IMG/VR virus record: IMGVR_UViG_3300025096_000006
Location: 1 to 64,000 of that record
Length of the DNA: 64,000 bases
Origin: a virus
Reading direction: 5' to 3' (one strand)
How positions within the stretch are numbered: the first letter of the stretch is position 1; each line of letters opens with the position of its first letter. Positions 16,064-25,935 of this stretch are shown here, piece after piece. The translations under genes and the position numbers were made by a program. The notes under the pieces are model-generated. The model was not told the origin of the DNA, made no database searches, and saw only the letters and a list, made by a program, of their open reading frames with translations.

Positions 16064-17194
16064 TTATTTTATTCCAGCTAGTCTCTTCATCCTTTCACTG
16101 AAAGGATCAGAGCTTGTGCTCTCATTATTACTATGCCGAGAAGCACGAATTACAGATGAACTAGAACGACGATTAATTGCCTCGCTCAGCGATTGTGGTC
16201 CACGCTTGGGCGTTGACTCCGCTGTGCTTTGAAGCGTATCAAAAATTGTTCTTGCTTCCGTAACTGAACCGGCGCGTGAAATAGCTTCGACAATTCTATC
16301 TTTTTGTCGCTCATTTAAGGAGGTATTTCTCAATACACGGTTCGTGTAGAGCAAGCGAGCATTGGAAAGATTTACATCTTGTAAGCCTTCCTTCAGCTCA
16401 TTAGTTGCTTGCTTATATTGTTTGTTTTGCTCTTTAAGTTGTTTATTTTCGAAAAACAACTCTTCTTGAGCTTTCTTTAAATCTTTTAATTCTTCTTCAA
16501 CATCAGTTGAGCGGCGATGTGCCAGCTCTTTTTCCATTTGATGTTTCATATCTTCGTTAGAGCGTCCGGGCCAACCAGCTAAGTCGGCGCCCATGTCAAC
16601 AGTAAGTTTTTCTGTGATGGCGTCTACGAGGCTGTCGAGGTCAAGACCCTCCTCATATGGCTCTTCTTCTGGATCACCAGCTTTTTCAGGATCGTCGGCG
16701 GGCATCTCTGGCTCATCTTCTTCTTTCTCTCGACTGTCGCCATCCTCAGTGACCGTAACAGTCTCAGCTTCCTCTTCTTCGCTCTCTGAAAGAAGGTTTA
16801 CAAGCTCTGATTCATCGAACTCATACTCTTCCGATTCATTCAGTTCCTGCTCTAAATTGCTAATAGCTTCTTGCAATGCGTCTAGATCCACATTGAATTC
16901 TACAGACTCTCCCTGCTCTGGCAGTTTACTTAAATTTTGACCTTGCTCGTTAGACAGCCCATCAGTTGAAGCTAGGGGAATGTTCTTCGCGATCTCTTCC
17001 GGCTCTTCTTCGGGCTCGTCGCCCTCGTCGGCAGCGGGATCATCAGTAAAGATATCATCCTGCTCTAAAAGTTGATCTAGCGTCTTGCGAAATTCATCAG
17101 AATACTTCTCAACAATCGCAGCTTCTGCATTTTTTAAAGCTGTTTCGCGCAATGCTTTTGCGTCTACGATCGCTTCTTGTAATAAACTAGACAT
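16064..17194 (-). CDS. gp22: Prohead scaffold / core protein, T4 gp22-like
   Basis: A 376-residue, strongly acidic protein. Residues 50-200 are full of Glu and Asp with Pro, predicted disordered. About 215-290 is a coiled coil (EEELKDLKKAQEELFFENKQ, LKEQNKQYKQATNELKEG), and the tail is basic and Ser-rich, ending ERMKRLAGIK. This build, directly upstream of the capsid gene, is that of T4-type scaffolds, which form the prohead core and are degraded by the prohead protease. The basic C-terminal tip would bind the capsid shell. Several (L/I)-x-E sites are present. A CTATTTAT element lies 31 bases before the ATG and AGGAG is close to it. Confidence 0.8.
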   Translation of the reverse strand: MSSLLQEAIVDAKALRETALKNAEAAIVEKYSDEFRKTLDQLLEQDDIFTDDPAADEGDEPEEEPEEIAKNIPLASTDGLSNEQGQNLSKLPEQGESVEFNVDLDALQEAISNLEQELNESEEYEFDESELVNLLSESEEEEAETVTVTEDGDSREKEEDEPEMPADDPEKAGDPEEEPYEEGLDLDSLVDAITEKLTVDMGADLAGWPGRSNEDMKHQMEKELAHRRSTDVEEELKDLKKAQEELFFENKQLKEQNKQYKQATNELKEGLQDVNLSNARLLYTNRVLRNTSLNERQKDRIVEAISRAGSVTEARTIFDTLQSTAESTPKRGPQSLSEAINRRSSSSVIRASRHSNNESTSSDPFSERMKRLAGIK

Positions 17195-17225
17195 ATAGTG
17201 GCTCCTAAAGAAATACTAATTCAAA

Positions 17226-17233
17226 ATAAATAG
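17226..17233 (-). promoter_or_regulatory. Putative late promoter element CTATTTAT before scaffold-capsid genes
   Basis: The coding strand reads AAATACTATTTATTTTG, 31 bases before the scaffold ATG in a 74-base gap. It would drive scaffold plus major capsid up to the strong terminator at 14139-14172. Confidence 0.55.
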
Positions 17234-17268
17234 TATTTCTATGGCGAAAAAGCAATATATTATTACTA

Positions 17269-20200
17269 TCAGATTCCTGAAGTATCATATTCTATAACTA
17301 AAGTTACATTCACGTTGCCGGGGTTGGAGTCGGGCTCTACAGCGAAAGCAATGGAATCCCCAGCAACCCAGTGCGCGGAACCACTTGTGTTATAGACCCC
17401 CACGGCTGCAGCACCACCTTGGCTAACCACTACCTGCTCAATCTCAGTCGCAGTAGTCCAGTCGGATGCTGCGGTACCAGCGGACATTTTATGGATGCCG
17501 AAGGTGACATTTGCATTTTGAGCATTTTCCGTTCTTATGAACGCTCTTACAAGTCGACCATCGAAGGGAGCTACAATAGAATGGGTAGCGTCCGCGCTGG
17601 TGAGGTTTGCAGCGGAGCCCAGATGCATCGGAATAGCTTTTTGCTGGTCACCGGACGTGTCATACGAACAAAAGTGATTGTAGATAGATCCCGATGCTCT
17701 TAGCTTGCCGTTAACTTTTGTAACAGAAGCACCACCGGCACCAATAGTTACATCGATTTCGCCGTCTGCATTGCCGTCTTGCAGTTTAATACCGGTAGTA
17801 ACTGTACCGTCATGCTCAGCGACTTTAAGCTCTAACGTACCGCCTTCTGAGCCAGCGGTCATATCAGAGATAGAGCCGACAATTGCACTATACATATGAA
17901 CATTGCTGCCATCGTCTTCACTGACGAACGCTATATTACCGACAACATCGTTGTCTGCCACGCTACTACCGTTCTTGGTGAACTGCAGTGCGGGACCATT
18001 AGCATCAGCGTTTGTATTCTTGATCTCGACATTGGGCTTTTCAGAAGTTGCACTCGTAATAACCACAGAAGGTCCGTCAATCGTGACTGCGGTTGACGCA
18101 TTTAGATCAATTGTGGGCGCCGTCATGTCTAAAGTTGTACCAGAGTTGATTTCAAGGTGACCATCGGCGGAGGCAACAATGTTTTCATCACCACCAGCAT
18201 CGTTGAAGGAAATCTTAGCAGAAGAGCCTAAAACTAGCTCATCTCCAGACATGTCCCAATGTACGAATTTTCCAGCAGATTCGCCAAAGAACTTAAAGTC
18301 AACGCCATGATCATCAGCGCCACCAATTAACATTCCCTCTGTATTGCCGTCAGCATCCCACTGGATACCAACATGAGCTGCTGTGCCAGCTGTATAAAGG
18401 AAGGCGTCTGCGCCGCTACCTGCGGAAGCTCCAACCTTAACCTCGCCGGTAGCGGTTAAAAGACCAGCAGTAGTGGTAACAGATGCTGCGCCATTTCCGA
18501 TCGTAACATCAACTTCGTTGTCGGCGCTACCATCTGTAAGAACAAGACCGTGATTTAAGCCGCCGTCGTGTGAGGCAACTGAAAGGTGCATCTTTCCGCC
18601 TTCATCGCCATCAGTATGCACCGCAACTCGTGTTCTAATACGGCCGAATAATATTTGTTCCTGTGCGGCATTATCGCCGTAGAACTCAATTACTCCTACA
18701 TTGTCATCGGCGGCACCTGCAGCTCCCTTATCTTTAACGAAGCGTAAAACACCAGCATTTGCGTCATTTGTAGTGTTTTTAATCACAACTCTAGGTCTAG
18801 CAGAAGTGCTTGACTCGACGCTAACAATTGGACTATCAATAGTTGTCACAGTAGACGCATGAATCTCTGTTGTTGGCGCAGTCATATCAAGTGTTGTACC
18901 AGCGTTAACCTCTAAGTGTCCATTGGAAGAGGCAAGAATGTTTTCACCGCCGGCTGCATCGTGGAAAGAGAGCTTGGAGGATGAAGCGAGAACAAGCTCG
19001 TCACCAGACATGTCCCACTGGACATACTTTCCAGAAGTTTCTCCAAAGAACTTAAAGTCAACACCATGGTCATCAGCACCACCGATTAATGTTCCCTCTG
19101 TATTGCCGTCAGCATCCCACTGGATACCTACGTGTGCGGCAGTTCCAGCTGTGTACGCAAAGAAGTCTTGACCGGAGCCTGCGCTTGCACCTACCTTCGT
19201 AACACCACTGACTGTCAACCCTTGATTGTTTGTGGTAAGAGTTGTGCCGGGTTCATCAATGGTTTTGTCGTCTCCGTCACACGCCATGATAACGCCGGCA
19301 GTAGTAAAGGTGCTTCCCGCTGATACGTCACCGGAGCCTCCACCGGATGCGGCTTCCCAACCGGGCACAGCGCCATCTAATGTAAGCACATGATTATCAC
19401 TACCAACAGCGATTCTAGTTAAAACCCCGCTGGCATTTCGATAATACATGTCGCCAGATGCATCGGATCCTAAAGCAAATCCGCCATTTGGTATGTCTAA
19501 GTCGCCTGCAATTGTGGTGAGAGAATCTGCGCCAGCACCAATTGTGACATCAATTTCACCATCAGCGTCACCATCTTGTAACTTGAGACCGGTAGTCACC
19601 GTGCCGTCATGCTCTGCAACTTTAAGTTCTAGTTTACCGCCTTCGGTGCCGGCAGTCATATCAGAGATTGATCCAATAATTGATGCGTATGTGTGAGCAT
19701 TGCTTCCGTCATCTTCGCTTACGAATGTGATATTACCAATCACATCGGCATCAGCAACACTGCTTCCGTCTTTCAAGAACTTGAGAGAACCACCGGTTGC
19801 ATCAGCATTGGTATTCTTAAGGGTAAAGACTGGACAGTTTGTTACGCCATTGCCTTCTAAAATAAGACCCACATCGTGTTCGTGAGTTAAAGTAATTTCT
19901 GAGTTTGTACCAAAATGAATAACTGAGGAATCACTCAGAAGGATTAAGTCATCACCGACAACCGCATCAAGAGCAACACTTAGTCCGCCATCTGTCTGCA
20001 AAGAGCCGTCCGTCGTAGATGTTGCAGCAGTGGTATCGTCAACAATAACTCTACCCTTTCCAGTAATATTACCGGCGACGATCATATTGTGCGAGGCATC
20101 AATAGAAAGCGAATTGCTTGCCAATGTTCCATCAAAAGAAGCATCCGTGTTAATAATGAAGGCGTCAGCAGTATCGTCAATTCCCATAATGGTTTTGAGC

Positions 20201-21987
20201 GTGCTGTGACCAAAAGTAATTGTTCTGTCTGTTCCGTCAGAATCGGGGCCAATTGTTAAAGAACCAGTCATGGACACGTGATTTCCAAATGTAGCTGCCC
20301 CAACAACATGAGATGTGCCTGAGCCCGACATAGCACCAGCCACCTTTAAAATGCTTCCATTAAATGTAAGATTTCCTTCTGAAGATACCGTACCGTCACC
20401 ATCATCTGTAAGAAGCTGGTTAGCGGCGCCGTCTACGCCAACTGGGTGCAAGTCGGAAACAACAAGAGTAGCGCCCGATCTGTCTAATCCAGTTGTGCCC
20501 ACTGTTCCTGCTAGCACATCAAGAAAATCTGATAACGTTTCCTTTCTGCTTCCATTAGAATCGTTAGCATCAATGAACACAAGCGAATCGCCATCTGCGA
20601 TTGTTGCGGCTGTAAGCTCATTTAAGTCAAGCGCAAGACTAACACCGCCGCTAGTTCCGCCTCCAGAAAGTCCATCGCCAGCAGTTACACCAGTAATATC
20701 ACCGGTTGCAGCCAAAGAGGTGCCCGATGTGATTTGAATATCATCGCCCGCATCTGTTGTGAAGTAAAGCGCGTTAGGAGTATCGTCCTTGACCCAAAGC
20801 TGTCCGTAAGCAGCGGTGTCGCTATCGGCGGCGCTTTGCTCTTTAAGAGTTACAGCACCTTCAACGGTCAACAATGTGCTGGGCGAAGTAAGTCCGATTC
20901 CGACTTTTCCAGCACTAGTAATTCGCATTCTTTCACGATCGGTGTCTGGCACCTGATCATCAGTTGCAGTATGGAAAACCATAGCGGCATCAGAATCAGC
21001 ATCACTAGCTTCTTCGCGAATGACTGCCACCGTACCACCGTAATTAGAGCCACCAGTTTCACCAACATAGAAATCAATTCCAGGACCATTGCCAATGTTC
21101 ATGTCAACGCCTTCGTCTTTAATCTCTAATCTCATTATTTCTTGGTGCGCACCAGCTGTAGTAGCCGCCTTTTGTACGACAATCGGCTCTCCCTTAATTG
21201 TTACGCCCGTTGTTCCATCATGAGTAATTGTAAAATCATCCCCGGCGCCCATTGAAAATACAGCGGAATCACTATCAAGTCGTAAATCATTCTCTACTCT
21301 AACTTCTGAGGAACCAGAAAGTACGATGTCGGTGGTGGAGTCTAGCGTTAGATTGCCAGTTGAATTGACAGAGACCGGCGTTGCAGCAATCGTGAGACCA
21401 GTTGTGCCGTCATGTGTTAAAGTAGCGTCATTGCCAATACCCATTGACAATACAGAAGAGTCGCTATCGAGTCGAAGATCGTTTTCAACTCTAACGTCAG
21501 TTGATCCTGAAAGCGTAACAGTCGCCCCGCCATCAATTATAGATGTATGCACAGCTCCAGCTGAACTATAAATAACGCCCTTGCTGTTGGCAACTGTTCC
21601 AGCGGAGGAACCGTCAAGTAAATTAAGCTCTTCGGGGGTAGAAGTAATAGATGTTGTGCTAGCTGCAGCCAAAACTGGCAAATAATAGTTGCCGGCGCTC
21701 ATGGCAGGCAGGTAAATAGTGGTATCAGCCCCAGGTGCGGCGCCTGTTCCGTCACCACCAGCATGAAGAGTGGTTTCATGCGCGTCAGCAGGTCCCTCAA
21801 AAATAAAAGAGCTAGTAATGTTGATAGTGGTACTATTAATGGAAGTCGTTGTACCGTGAACAGTTAAGTTACCAGACATATAAACATTACCAGTAACTTG
21901 CATTGATCCGGTAACTTTATATGAGCCAGAGACAGTGACGGTATCTCCTGTTGTTGGTAAAATATTATTTACGTAAATTGTTGACAT
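17269..21987 (-). CDS. Giant modular fibre-like virion protein (1572 residues)
   Basis: A 1572-residue, Gly/Ala/Ser/Asp/Thr-rich beta-repeat protein, starting MSTIYVNNILPTTGDTVTVS. It has fibre-type phrases such as SAGKVGIGLTSPSTLLTVEG near residue 360, followed by the ladder YGQLWVKDDTP. The C-terminal half holds two tandem modules of about 253 residues containing AHVGIQWDADGNTEG then GGADDHGVDFKFFGE then WDMSGDELVL. The same module occurs twice in the 1190-residue protein nearby. The last 110 residues form a different, probably globular, domain. I infer a trimeric fibre or long head or tail appendage that contacts the host. Its place between head core genes and the scaffold is odd for a tail fibre. 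Confidence 0.75.
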   Translation of the reverse strand: MSTIYVNNILPTTGDTVTVSGSYKVTGSMQVTGNVYMSGNLTVHGTTTSINSTTINITSSFIFEGPADAHETTLHAGGDGTGAAPGADTTIYLPAMSAGNYYLPVLAAASTTSITSTPEELNLLDGSSAGTVANSKGVIYSSAGAVHTSIIDGGATVTLSGSTDVRVENDLRLDSDSSVLSMGIGNDATLTHDGTTGLTIAATPVSVNSTGNLTLDSTTDIVLSGSSEVRVENDLRLDSDSAVFSMGAGDDFTITHDGTTGVTIKGEPIVVQKAATTAGAHQEIMRLEIKDEGVDMNIGNGPGIDFYVGETGGSNYGGTVAVIREEASDADSDAAMVFHTATDDQVPDTDRERMRITSAGKVGIGLTSPSTLLTVEGAVTLKEQSAADSDTAAYGQLWVKDDTPNALYFTTDAGDDIQITSGTSLAATGDITGVTAGDGLSGGGTSGGVSLALDLNELTAATIADGDSLVFIDANDSNGSRKETLSDFLDVLAGTVGTTGLDRSGATLVVSDLHPVGVDGAANQLLTDDGDGTVSSEGNLTFNGSILKVAGAMSGSGTSHVVGAATFGNHVSMTGSLTIGPDSDGTDRTITFGHSTLKTIMGIDDTADAFIINTDASFDGTLASNSLSIDASHNMIVAGNITGKGRVIVDDTTAATSTTDGSLQTDGGLSVALDAVVGDDLILLSDSSVIHFGTNSEITLTHEHDVGLILEGNGVTNCPVFTLKNTNADATGGSLKFLKDGSSVADADVIGNITFVSEDDGSNAHTYASIIGSISDMTAGTEGGKLELKVAEHDGTVTTGLKLQDGDADGEIDVTIGAGADSLTTIAGDLDIPNGGFALGSDASGDMYYRNASGVLTRIAVGSDNHVLTLDGAVPGWEAASGGGSGDVSAGSTFTTAGVIMACDGDDKTIDEPGTTLTTNNQGLTVSGVTKVGASAGSGQDFFAYTAGTAAHVGIQWDADGNTEGTLIGGADDHGVDFKFFGETSGKYVQWDMSGDELVLASSSKLSFHDAAGGENILASSNGHLEVNAGTTLDMTAPTTEIHASTVTTIDSPIVSVESSTSARPRVVIKNTTNDANAGVLRFVKDKGAAGAADDNVGVIEFYGDNAAQEQILFGRIRTRVAVHTDGDEGGKMHLSVASHDGGLNHGLVLTDGSADNEVDVTIGNGAASVTTTAGLLTATGEVKVGASAGSGADAFLYTAGTAAHVGIQWDADGNTEGMLIGGADDHGVDFKFFGESAGKFVHWDMSGDELVLGSSAKISFNDAGGDENIVASADGHLEINSGTTLDMTAPTIDLNASTAVTIDGPSVVITSATSEKPNVEIKNTNADANGPALQFTKNGSSVADNDVVGNIAFVSEDDGSNVHMYSAIVGSISDMTAGSEGGTLELKVAEHDGTVTTGIKLQDGNADGEIDVTIGAGGASVTKVNGKLRASGSIYNHFCSYDTSGDQQKAIPMHLGSAANLTSADATHSIVAPFDGRLVRAFIRTENAQNANVTFGIHKMSAGTAASDWTTATEIEQVVVSQGGAAAVGVYNTSGSAHWVAGDSIAFAVEPDSNPGNVNVTLVIEYDTSGI
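17700..19200 (-). repeat. Tandem 759-bp fibre modules
   Basis: Two adjacent copies of a 253-codon module with a period of 759 bases (for example the matching segments at 18386 and 19145). Related but non-adjacent copies lie near 22830-23570 and 25130-25450 in the second fibre gene. Boundaries are approximate. Confidence 0.7.
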
Positions 21988-22027
21988 AGTTATTGGTTTC
22001 CTTGTTTAATAATTTGTACAGCATGAA

Positions 22028-22231
22028 TTAAGCATCTTGAATATCTACAATTTTTAAGCTAGCTCCAGAATTAACCACCAATGTTGCACCAGACTGAACA
22101 GTTATTGGGCCGTATAAAAGGCAATTCCAGTTCGCAGTGATAGAGGCATCCATCGCAGCGGTAATAATTGTAGCATTTGCAGGGAGATTTAGTCCCGCAG
22201 CGTTAATAAACGCCCATCCAAAATTTGCCAT
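22028..22231 (-). CDS. Small fibre-associated beta-repeat protein
   Basis: A 67-residue protein starting MANFGWAFINAAGLNLPANA and ending in beta-helix-like sequence (GPITVQSGATLVVNSGASLK). It has no charge clusters, membrane segment or cysteine pair beyond a single Cys. It lies between the two giant fibre genes. The ending resembles a single turn of a right-handed beta helix and may be a cap or adaptor for the fibres. A GGGAG lies about twelve bases upstream, a long spacing; a 17-codon open frame with a better ribosome site ends immediately before it, so translation could be coupled. Function unknown. Confidence 0.5.
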   Translation of the reverse strand: MANFGWAFINAAGLNLPANATIITAAMDASITANWNCLLYGPITVQSGATLVVNSGASLKIVDIQDA

Positions 22232-22232
22232 A

Positions 22233-22286
22233 CTAAAGCGATCTCCCGAAACTAATCTGAGTGCTCATTAAATTGTTTTTAAACAT
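22233..22286 (-). CDS. Possible 17-codon leader peptide
   Basis: The coding strand has AAAGGGGAG five bases before an ATG at 22286, opening 17 codons (MFKNNLMSTQISFGRSL) that end in TAG two bases before the ATG of the 67-residue gene. The ribosome site is among the strongest in the window. It could be a translated leader that couples to the next gene, or the decayed start of a longer gene. Confidence 0.3.
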   Translation of the reverse strand: MFKNNLMSTQISFGRSL

Positions 22287-22305
22287 TTAATTCTCCCCTT
22301 TCAAT

Positions 22306-22313
22306 ATAAATAG
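22306..22313 (-). promoter_or_regulatory. Putative late promoter element CTATTTAT
   Basis: The coding strand reads CTTCTATTTATATTG in the 127-base gap between the two giant fibre genes, 19 bases before the leader-peptide ATG. The gap holds only this element and the 17-codon frame. Confidence 0.45.
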
Positions 22314-22358
22314 AAGCTGTATTGATAAGAGGCATTAAGAAGTAGTAAAATGTGTGGA

Positions 22359-25300
22359 CTAGTCTATTCCGTAATATTCAATGTAAATAAGAAGCGTGCC
22401 GCTAGATGCATCCGATGTGCCGTTACTAGTGCCGGCATTCATAACATATGGATACACATCAGCTGTTGTCATGAAGGATGGAGTATCATTAATATAGCTT
22501 TCTTTTGCTGCGGTCAAATCAATATCAACGGGCGATCCAACATTCGTTGAAGATCTTGTGGTTGAAGCACCACCGCCCAAAGCTTCTGAAGATGTAGATG
22601 CTGCATCGTAGTCAGCGGCGCGACCATCGCCGGCGTCAAAACGGATGTTAACATTATGTGTACCAAGATTACTAGCTGTTTTAACTATAGCCACAACTCT
22701 GGTTACAACTGAATCCTGTGGAATTTTATTACCAAACTGAACGCTTACCGTGTTGTCGGTAGTATCGCATTTACGAACATCAACTTCTTCGTATATAACT
22801 CTTCTAGCATCTCCCTGAAAGAAGTCTTCTGTGACCTTCATTTCACCGGCAATTGTTGTTAAAGATGCGGCGCCGTTTCCAATTGTTACATCAACTTCAT
22901 CTTCGGCATCTCCGTCTTGGATTGTTATTCCAGATTGCATTTCTCCATCATGTGTCGCAACCCTAAGCACCAATCGTCCACCTTCAGCACCATTAGATGC
23001 ATCGGCGACCTGTGCGCCAATAGAAGCAAACTCCATATTGGTCTCTGCATCATCGTCGCCATAAAACTCAATTGTCCCAATGTTGTCATTGTCTTCGCCA
23101 GCAGCACCTCGATCTTTGACAAAACGAAGGCGAGCACTGGCTGTGTCATCAGTGGTGTTTTTGATTATAACGAGTGGATCATTAGCATTAGCCGATCCAA
23201 AAGTAACAAGATCAGAATCAACCGTTACAGCAGTAGAGGCATTGATGTCAACTGTGGGGGCTGTCATGTCTAATGTTGTGCCAGCATTGACCTCAAGATG
23301 ACCGTCTGCAGAAGCAACGATATTCTCATCGCCACCAGCATCATTAAATGAAAGCTTGGCTGAAGATGCTAGAACAAGTTCATCTCCGGACATATCCCAA
23401 TGAACATACTTGCCGGATGATTCTCCGAAGAATTTGAAATCAACACCATGGTCATTGGCGCCACCAATTAATATGCCTTCTGTCTCGCCATCTGCATCCC
23501 ACTGGATACCAACATGCCCAGCAGTCCCGGCTGTATATAAATATGCGTCGACTCCGGAGCCGGCGGCGGTTCCAACTTTGAGAGGCCAAGACGACACAAC
23601 CTCGCTAGCTGAACCATCTACTACTACGGCATTAGTTGTTCCTATCCGCAAATTAATATCTTTAGAAGAGTCTTCTTGGCGTATAAAAAAGTTTTCAGCA
23701 GAGTTCATATACATGCTAACTTTATCTGTGCCCTCACTTTCGAAAACGATCTCCCTGCTATCAGCATCAGCTTTTCCAATTCTCAAGGCTTCGGTACCAG
23801 AACTGGAAAGATGAGTAGTTCCTGCCACCAGGACGTCCCCGCTAACAGTTAAATTATCACTAACTGTTGTTTCAGATGTCGTATGTCCGATTGTAACTGG
23901 ACCACCGCTGGCATTTCCTACAATAACTCCATGGTCTGTATCGCCAGAGATAGTAACACCGCCGGCGGTAGAGGTAATGCCGACTGCTGAAGCACCGGTT
24001 CCAGCATCGTTAACAATCGTAATTGTCTGGTTTGCGCCTGCATCTGCGTGTAATTTGATAGCATCTGCTGCGTTTTCATTTGCTGTGACAATAACTTGTC
24101 CTGCTTCTGCCCATATTCTTTTATCATCTGCACCATGAAGTCCGATTCCGCCGACTGTAGCTTCTATAAGAATCGCTCCTTCAGCTTCAGCGCCATCGTC
24201 TGTGCCACCATCATTGACAATTACAATTGTCTGACTTGTACCGGCATCCGCGTGAAGCTTAATGCATTCTGCGGCGTCTTCGTTTGCTGTAATAATTGCT
24301 CGACCACCCTCGGCCCAGAGGTCTTTTCCATCGGCCCATTTTAGTCCTATGCCGCCGGCGGTCGCCTCAAACAACATAGCGCCTTGGCCATATGCACCAT
24401 CAGTTGTACCGGCAGTGTTAGTAACAGAATATGCTTCGCTTCCAGCAGTGCCGTGTGGAGCAATAATAGTTTCGACGGCGCCATTCTTGCCTAATTTCAA
24501 TGTTTGACCGTCAGCTAAAGCCGCTCCAATTGTTATTGAGCCGGCACTAGAATCTAATGATGCGGCGCCTGTTACATCGATATCGAGAATTCCCGCATCG
24601 ATCTGAACTTCCGAATCAGCATGTGCATTAGCGTCAAGATGAAAAGCCACGCCGGCGACATGTGCCGAAGTGAGCGTAATGTGTCCATCTGCCGAAGTGG
24701 TTGCGATCTCAATCTCATCAGCGGCGTCAATATTAATAGTGTCTTGAACATCGATATCTATAATACCGGCATCAATATCTAAAATAGCGCCAGCAGCGGC
24801 ATTAGCGCTAATTAATATAGATTGACCAGCGGTATGAGCAGATGTAATTGCGATATGGCCATCGGCAGAAGTTGTATCAATTGTAATTTCGTCAGCAGCA
24901 TCGATGTCAAGCATGTCAGCTGCATCAATGTTAATTCCGCCGGCACTAGCATTCAAGTGAAGCGCGCTGGCGCCCGTACCTGCTGAAGCAAGACGAAGCT
25001 CTTGGGTGCTTCCGCCAGCTACGGCTATATCTAGGTCTTTTCCTGATCCTGTGACTGTAACGTTTGAATCATCAGTACCGTCAACCGAAAATATAGCCGT
25101 GTCAATCGTAGCTGTCGTAGAAGCATTAATATCAACGGTTGGCGCAGTCATGTCTAGCGTTGTGCCAGAATTAATCTCAAGATGTCCGTTTGAAGAGGCA
25201 ACAATATTTTCGCCGCCTGCAGCATCATGGAAAGAAAGCTTGGATGTAGCCGCAAGAACCAATTCGTCTCCAGACATATCCCACTGAATATAGTTTCCGG

Positions 25301-25931
25301 CGGTTTCTCCAAAGAATTTAAAATCAACACCGTGATCATCGGCGCCGCCAATGAGCATACCTTCAGTGGCACCGTCAGCATCCCATTGAATACCGACATG
25401 GGCGGCTGTTCCTGCTGTATATAGATAAGCGTCTACTCCGCTGCCTGCGGCGGAGCCAATTTTAAGAGCACCGGTCGATGTAATCGCACCAACTCCTAAA
25501 GTTCCCACACCACTCATGTTGGCGCTGTCGTCAACAGTGATGCTGGATCCTTGAGCGGTCTCTCCGCCTGTGCCATTTGAACGCAACAGTCGATTATCGC
25601 TGCTGCCTAAGCCAGAAAGGCTACCCGCAGCTGCCGCTAAGGCTCCGTCAGCAGTGATCGCAACATCTTGACCCGTATCATCAGTAAAGTATAAGTTACA
25701 TGGGGCATCTGACTTTACCCACAACTGACCATAAGCAGCCGTGTCGCTTGAAGCGTTAGCCGCTTCTTTTAATGTTATGGCTCCTTCAACAGTTAATTCG
25801 GTTTTTGGAGTGGTCAGTCCAATACCAATTCTATTGTTGGACGCATCAACCGATAAAGTGCCGGAATCGACCTCAAGGTCATCCGCATTCATTACTGTAA
25901 CATTAGTATTGCTAGCTTTAAATCCGCCCAT
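22359..25931 (-). CDS. Giant modular fibre-like virion protein (1190 residues)
   Basis: A 1190-residue paralogue of the 1572-residue fibre protein. It starts MGGFKASNTNVTVMNADDLE, then has NRIGIGLTTPKTELTVEGAI, which is near-identical in pattern to the other. Two copies of the AHVGIQWDADG / ADDHGVDFKFFGE / WDMSGDELVL module occur near residues 165-270 and 790-900. Between them are beta-solenoid-like repeats (DIDAADEITIDTTSADGHIA type) at about 320-500. The C-terminus (FMTTADVYPYVMNAGTSNG) is a different globular end. Probably a trimeric fibre working with, or replacing, the other one. The start is fixed by ACGGAG upstream, and the preceding gene ends four bases before. Confidence 0.75.
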   Translation of the reverse strand: MGGFKASNTNVTVMNADDLEVDSGTLSVDASNNRIGIGLTTPKTELTVEGAITLKEAANASSDTAAYGQLWVKSDAPCNLYFTDDTGQDVAITADGALAAAAGSLSGLGSSDNRLLRSNGTGGETAQGSSITVDDSANMSGVGTLGVGAITSTGALKIGSAAGSGVDAYLYTAGTAAHVGIQWDADGATEGMLIGGADDHGVDFKFFGETAGNYIQWDMSGDELVLAATSKLSFHDAAGGENIVASSNGHLEINSGTTLDMTAPTVDINASTTATIDTAIFSVDGTDDSNVTVTGSGKDLDIAVAGGSTQELRLASAGTGASALHLNASAGGINIDAADMLDIDAADEITIDTTSADGHIAITSAHTAGQSILISANAAAGAILDIDAGIIDIDVQDTINIDAADEIEIATTSADGHITLTSAHVAGVAFHLDANAHADSEVQIDAGILDIDVTGAASLDSSAGSITIGAALADGQTLKLGKNGAVETIIAPHGTAGSEAYSVTNTAGTTDGAYGQGAMLFEATAGGIGLKWADGKDLWAEGGRAIITANEDAAECIKLHADAGTSQTIVIVNDGGTDDGAEAEGAILIEATVGGIGLHGADDKRIWAEAGQVIVTANENAADAIKLHADAGANQTITIVNDAGTGASAVGITSTAGGVTISGDTDHGVIVGNASGGPVTIGHTTSETTVSDNLTVSGDVLVAGTTHLSSSGTEALRIGKADADSREIVFESEGTDKVSMYMNSAENFFIRQEDSSKDINLRIGTTNAVVVDGSASEVVSSWPLKVGTAAGSGVDAYLYTAGTAGHVGIQWDADGETEGILIGGANDHGVDFKFFGESSGKYVHWDMSGDELVLASSAKLSFNDAGGDENIVASADGHLEVNAGTTLDMTAPTVDINASTAVTVDSDLVTFGSANANDPLVIIKNTTDDTASARLRFVKDRGAAGEDNDNIGTIEFYGDDDAETNMEFASIGAQVADASNGAEGGRLVLRVATHDGEMQSGITIQDGDAEDEVDVTIGNGAASLTTIAGEMKVTEDFFQGDARRVIYEEVDVRKCDTTDNTVSVQFGNKIPQDSVVTRVVAIVKTASNLGTHNVNIRFDAGDGRAADYDAASTSSEALGGGASTTRSSTNVGSPVDIDLTAAKESYINDTPSFMTTADVYPYVMNAGTSNGTSDASSGTLLIYIEYYGID

Positions 25932-25935
25932 AACT

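Noticed and set aside
22306-22313. Exact TATAAATA on the plus strand near 22305 and 26419, as rightward T4 late promoters
   Set aside because: They would transcribe antisense into fibre and S21 genes, and no plus-strand genes exist. The matching coding-strand CTATTTAT pattern is positioned correctly before genes.
17269-25931. Many open frames on the plus strand across the fibre and core genes
   Set aside because: They are shadows of repetitive, GC-balanced minus-strand codons, have no ribosome sites, and their sequences are low-complexity antisense of the repeats.
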